Shown piece by piece: positions 32,980 through 33,400 of a DNA stretch of 33,400 nt. Both the position numbers and the translations under genes were made by a program. Position 1 is the stretch's first letter; every line of letters begins with the position of its first letter. Origin of the DNA: Deltaproteobacteria bacterium (GTDB lineage Bacteria; Desulfobacterota; JACPFL01); NCBI GenBank assembly GCA_016183025.1, contig JACPFL010000097.1, positions 1 through 33,400 of the forward strand, in the 5' to 3' direction. The notes under the pieces are model-generated. The model was given only the letters and a program-made list of their open reading frames with translations. It was not told the DNA's origin and did not search any database.

Positions 32980-33400
32980 TCACGCCCGCCTCCAGCGGGT
33001 CATCCGAAGCTCGAGCGGACGGATCAGGAGGTACTCGGTGGCGAACATGAGGCCGACGAGCCACACGGTCCACCCGAACACCTGGGCGATGCGGGCCTTC
33101 TCCCAGGCATCGAAGAGGGCCTGGCCGATGCCGCGGTTCCCGGTGATCAGTTCCGCGAGGACGCTCACCTTCCACGAGAACCCCACCATGACCCGAACCG
33201 CCGCGAGCAGGTAGGGGAGGATCGAGGGGAGGGTGAGGTGACGGAAGGTCATCGACCGCGAAGCATTGACCGTTCGGGTCATCTCGACAAGCAGCCGGTC
33301 TACCCCCTTGAGCCCTTCCCAGGTGTTCAGGGCCACGATGGGCGTGCCGACCATGAGGATCACGAACACGACCGAGAACGAGGACAGCCCGAACCAGACC
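32980..33400 (-). CDS. ABC transporter permease (partial, runs off the window end)
   Basis: ...VWFGLSSFSVVFVILMVGTPIVALNTWEGLKGVDRLLVEMTRTVNASRSMTFRHLTLPSILPYLLAAVRVMVGFSWKVSVLAELITGNRGIGQ; paralogous to 32120..32944. Confidence 0.9.
   Translation of the reverse strand, partial: VWFGLSSFSVVFVILMVGTPIVALNTWEGLKGVDRLLVEMTRTVNASRSMTFRHLTLPSILPYLLAAVRVMVGFSWKVSVLAELITGNRGIGQALFDAWEKARIAQVFGWTVWLVGLMFATEYLLIRPLELRMTRWRRA

Noticed and set aside
1-33400. CRISPR arrays, rRNA, tRNA, prophage or integron structures
   Set aside because: No spaced direct repeats, conserved rRNA/tRNA motifs, phage structural genes or integrase seen on either strand.

Overview
High-GC bacterial window (33.4 kb). The coding content is almost entirely on the minus strand; the exceptions are an IS110/IS1111-type transposase and one amidohydrolase. 

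Three metabolic blocks are visible. (1) ~1-15000: a catabolic/transport block with an ABC sugar-type transporter, a NitT/TauT-type ABC transporter with two near-duplicate binding proteins, two UbiD-family decarboxylases, an internal IclR regulator, a 59-aa zinc ribbon and a xanthine-dehydrogenase-family enzyme whose [2Fe-2S] and molybdopterin domains are fused. (2) ~19485-25310: a second, three-subunit xanthine-dehydrogenase-type operon followed by an unfamiliar ~203-aa protein carrying two copies of a C-x4-C-x17/18-C-x3-H module, and a divergent amidohydrolase behind a near-consensus sigma54 promoter. (3) ~25324-33400: another ABC transporter with a TPP enzyme, a DUF1932-type dehydrogenase, an ACMSD-like amidohydrolase with its own promoter and terminator, and a small exported protein. 

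Between blocks 1 and 2 (16.2-19.3 kb) lies an accessory island: an IS110/IS1111 element surrounded by intact and broken toxin-antitoxin modules. By hand I could define the element's 12-bp subterminal inverted repeats (16775-16786 / 18296-18307). Its ~290-nt 3' non-coding region folds on paper into a long-range stem of 24 pairs in 26 positions (18052-18077 with 18213-18238) with nested stems, which makes it a strong candidate bridge RNA/seekRNA. No tRNA, rRNA or CRISPR array was found. All function calls come from reading motifs; no database search was possible.
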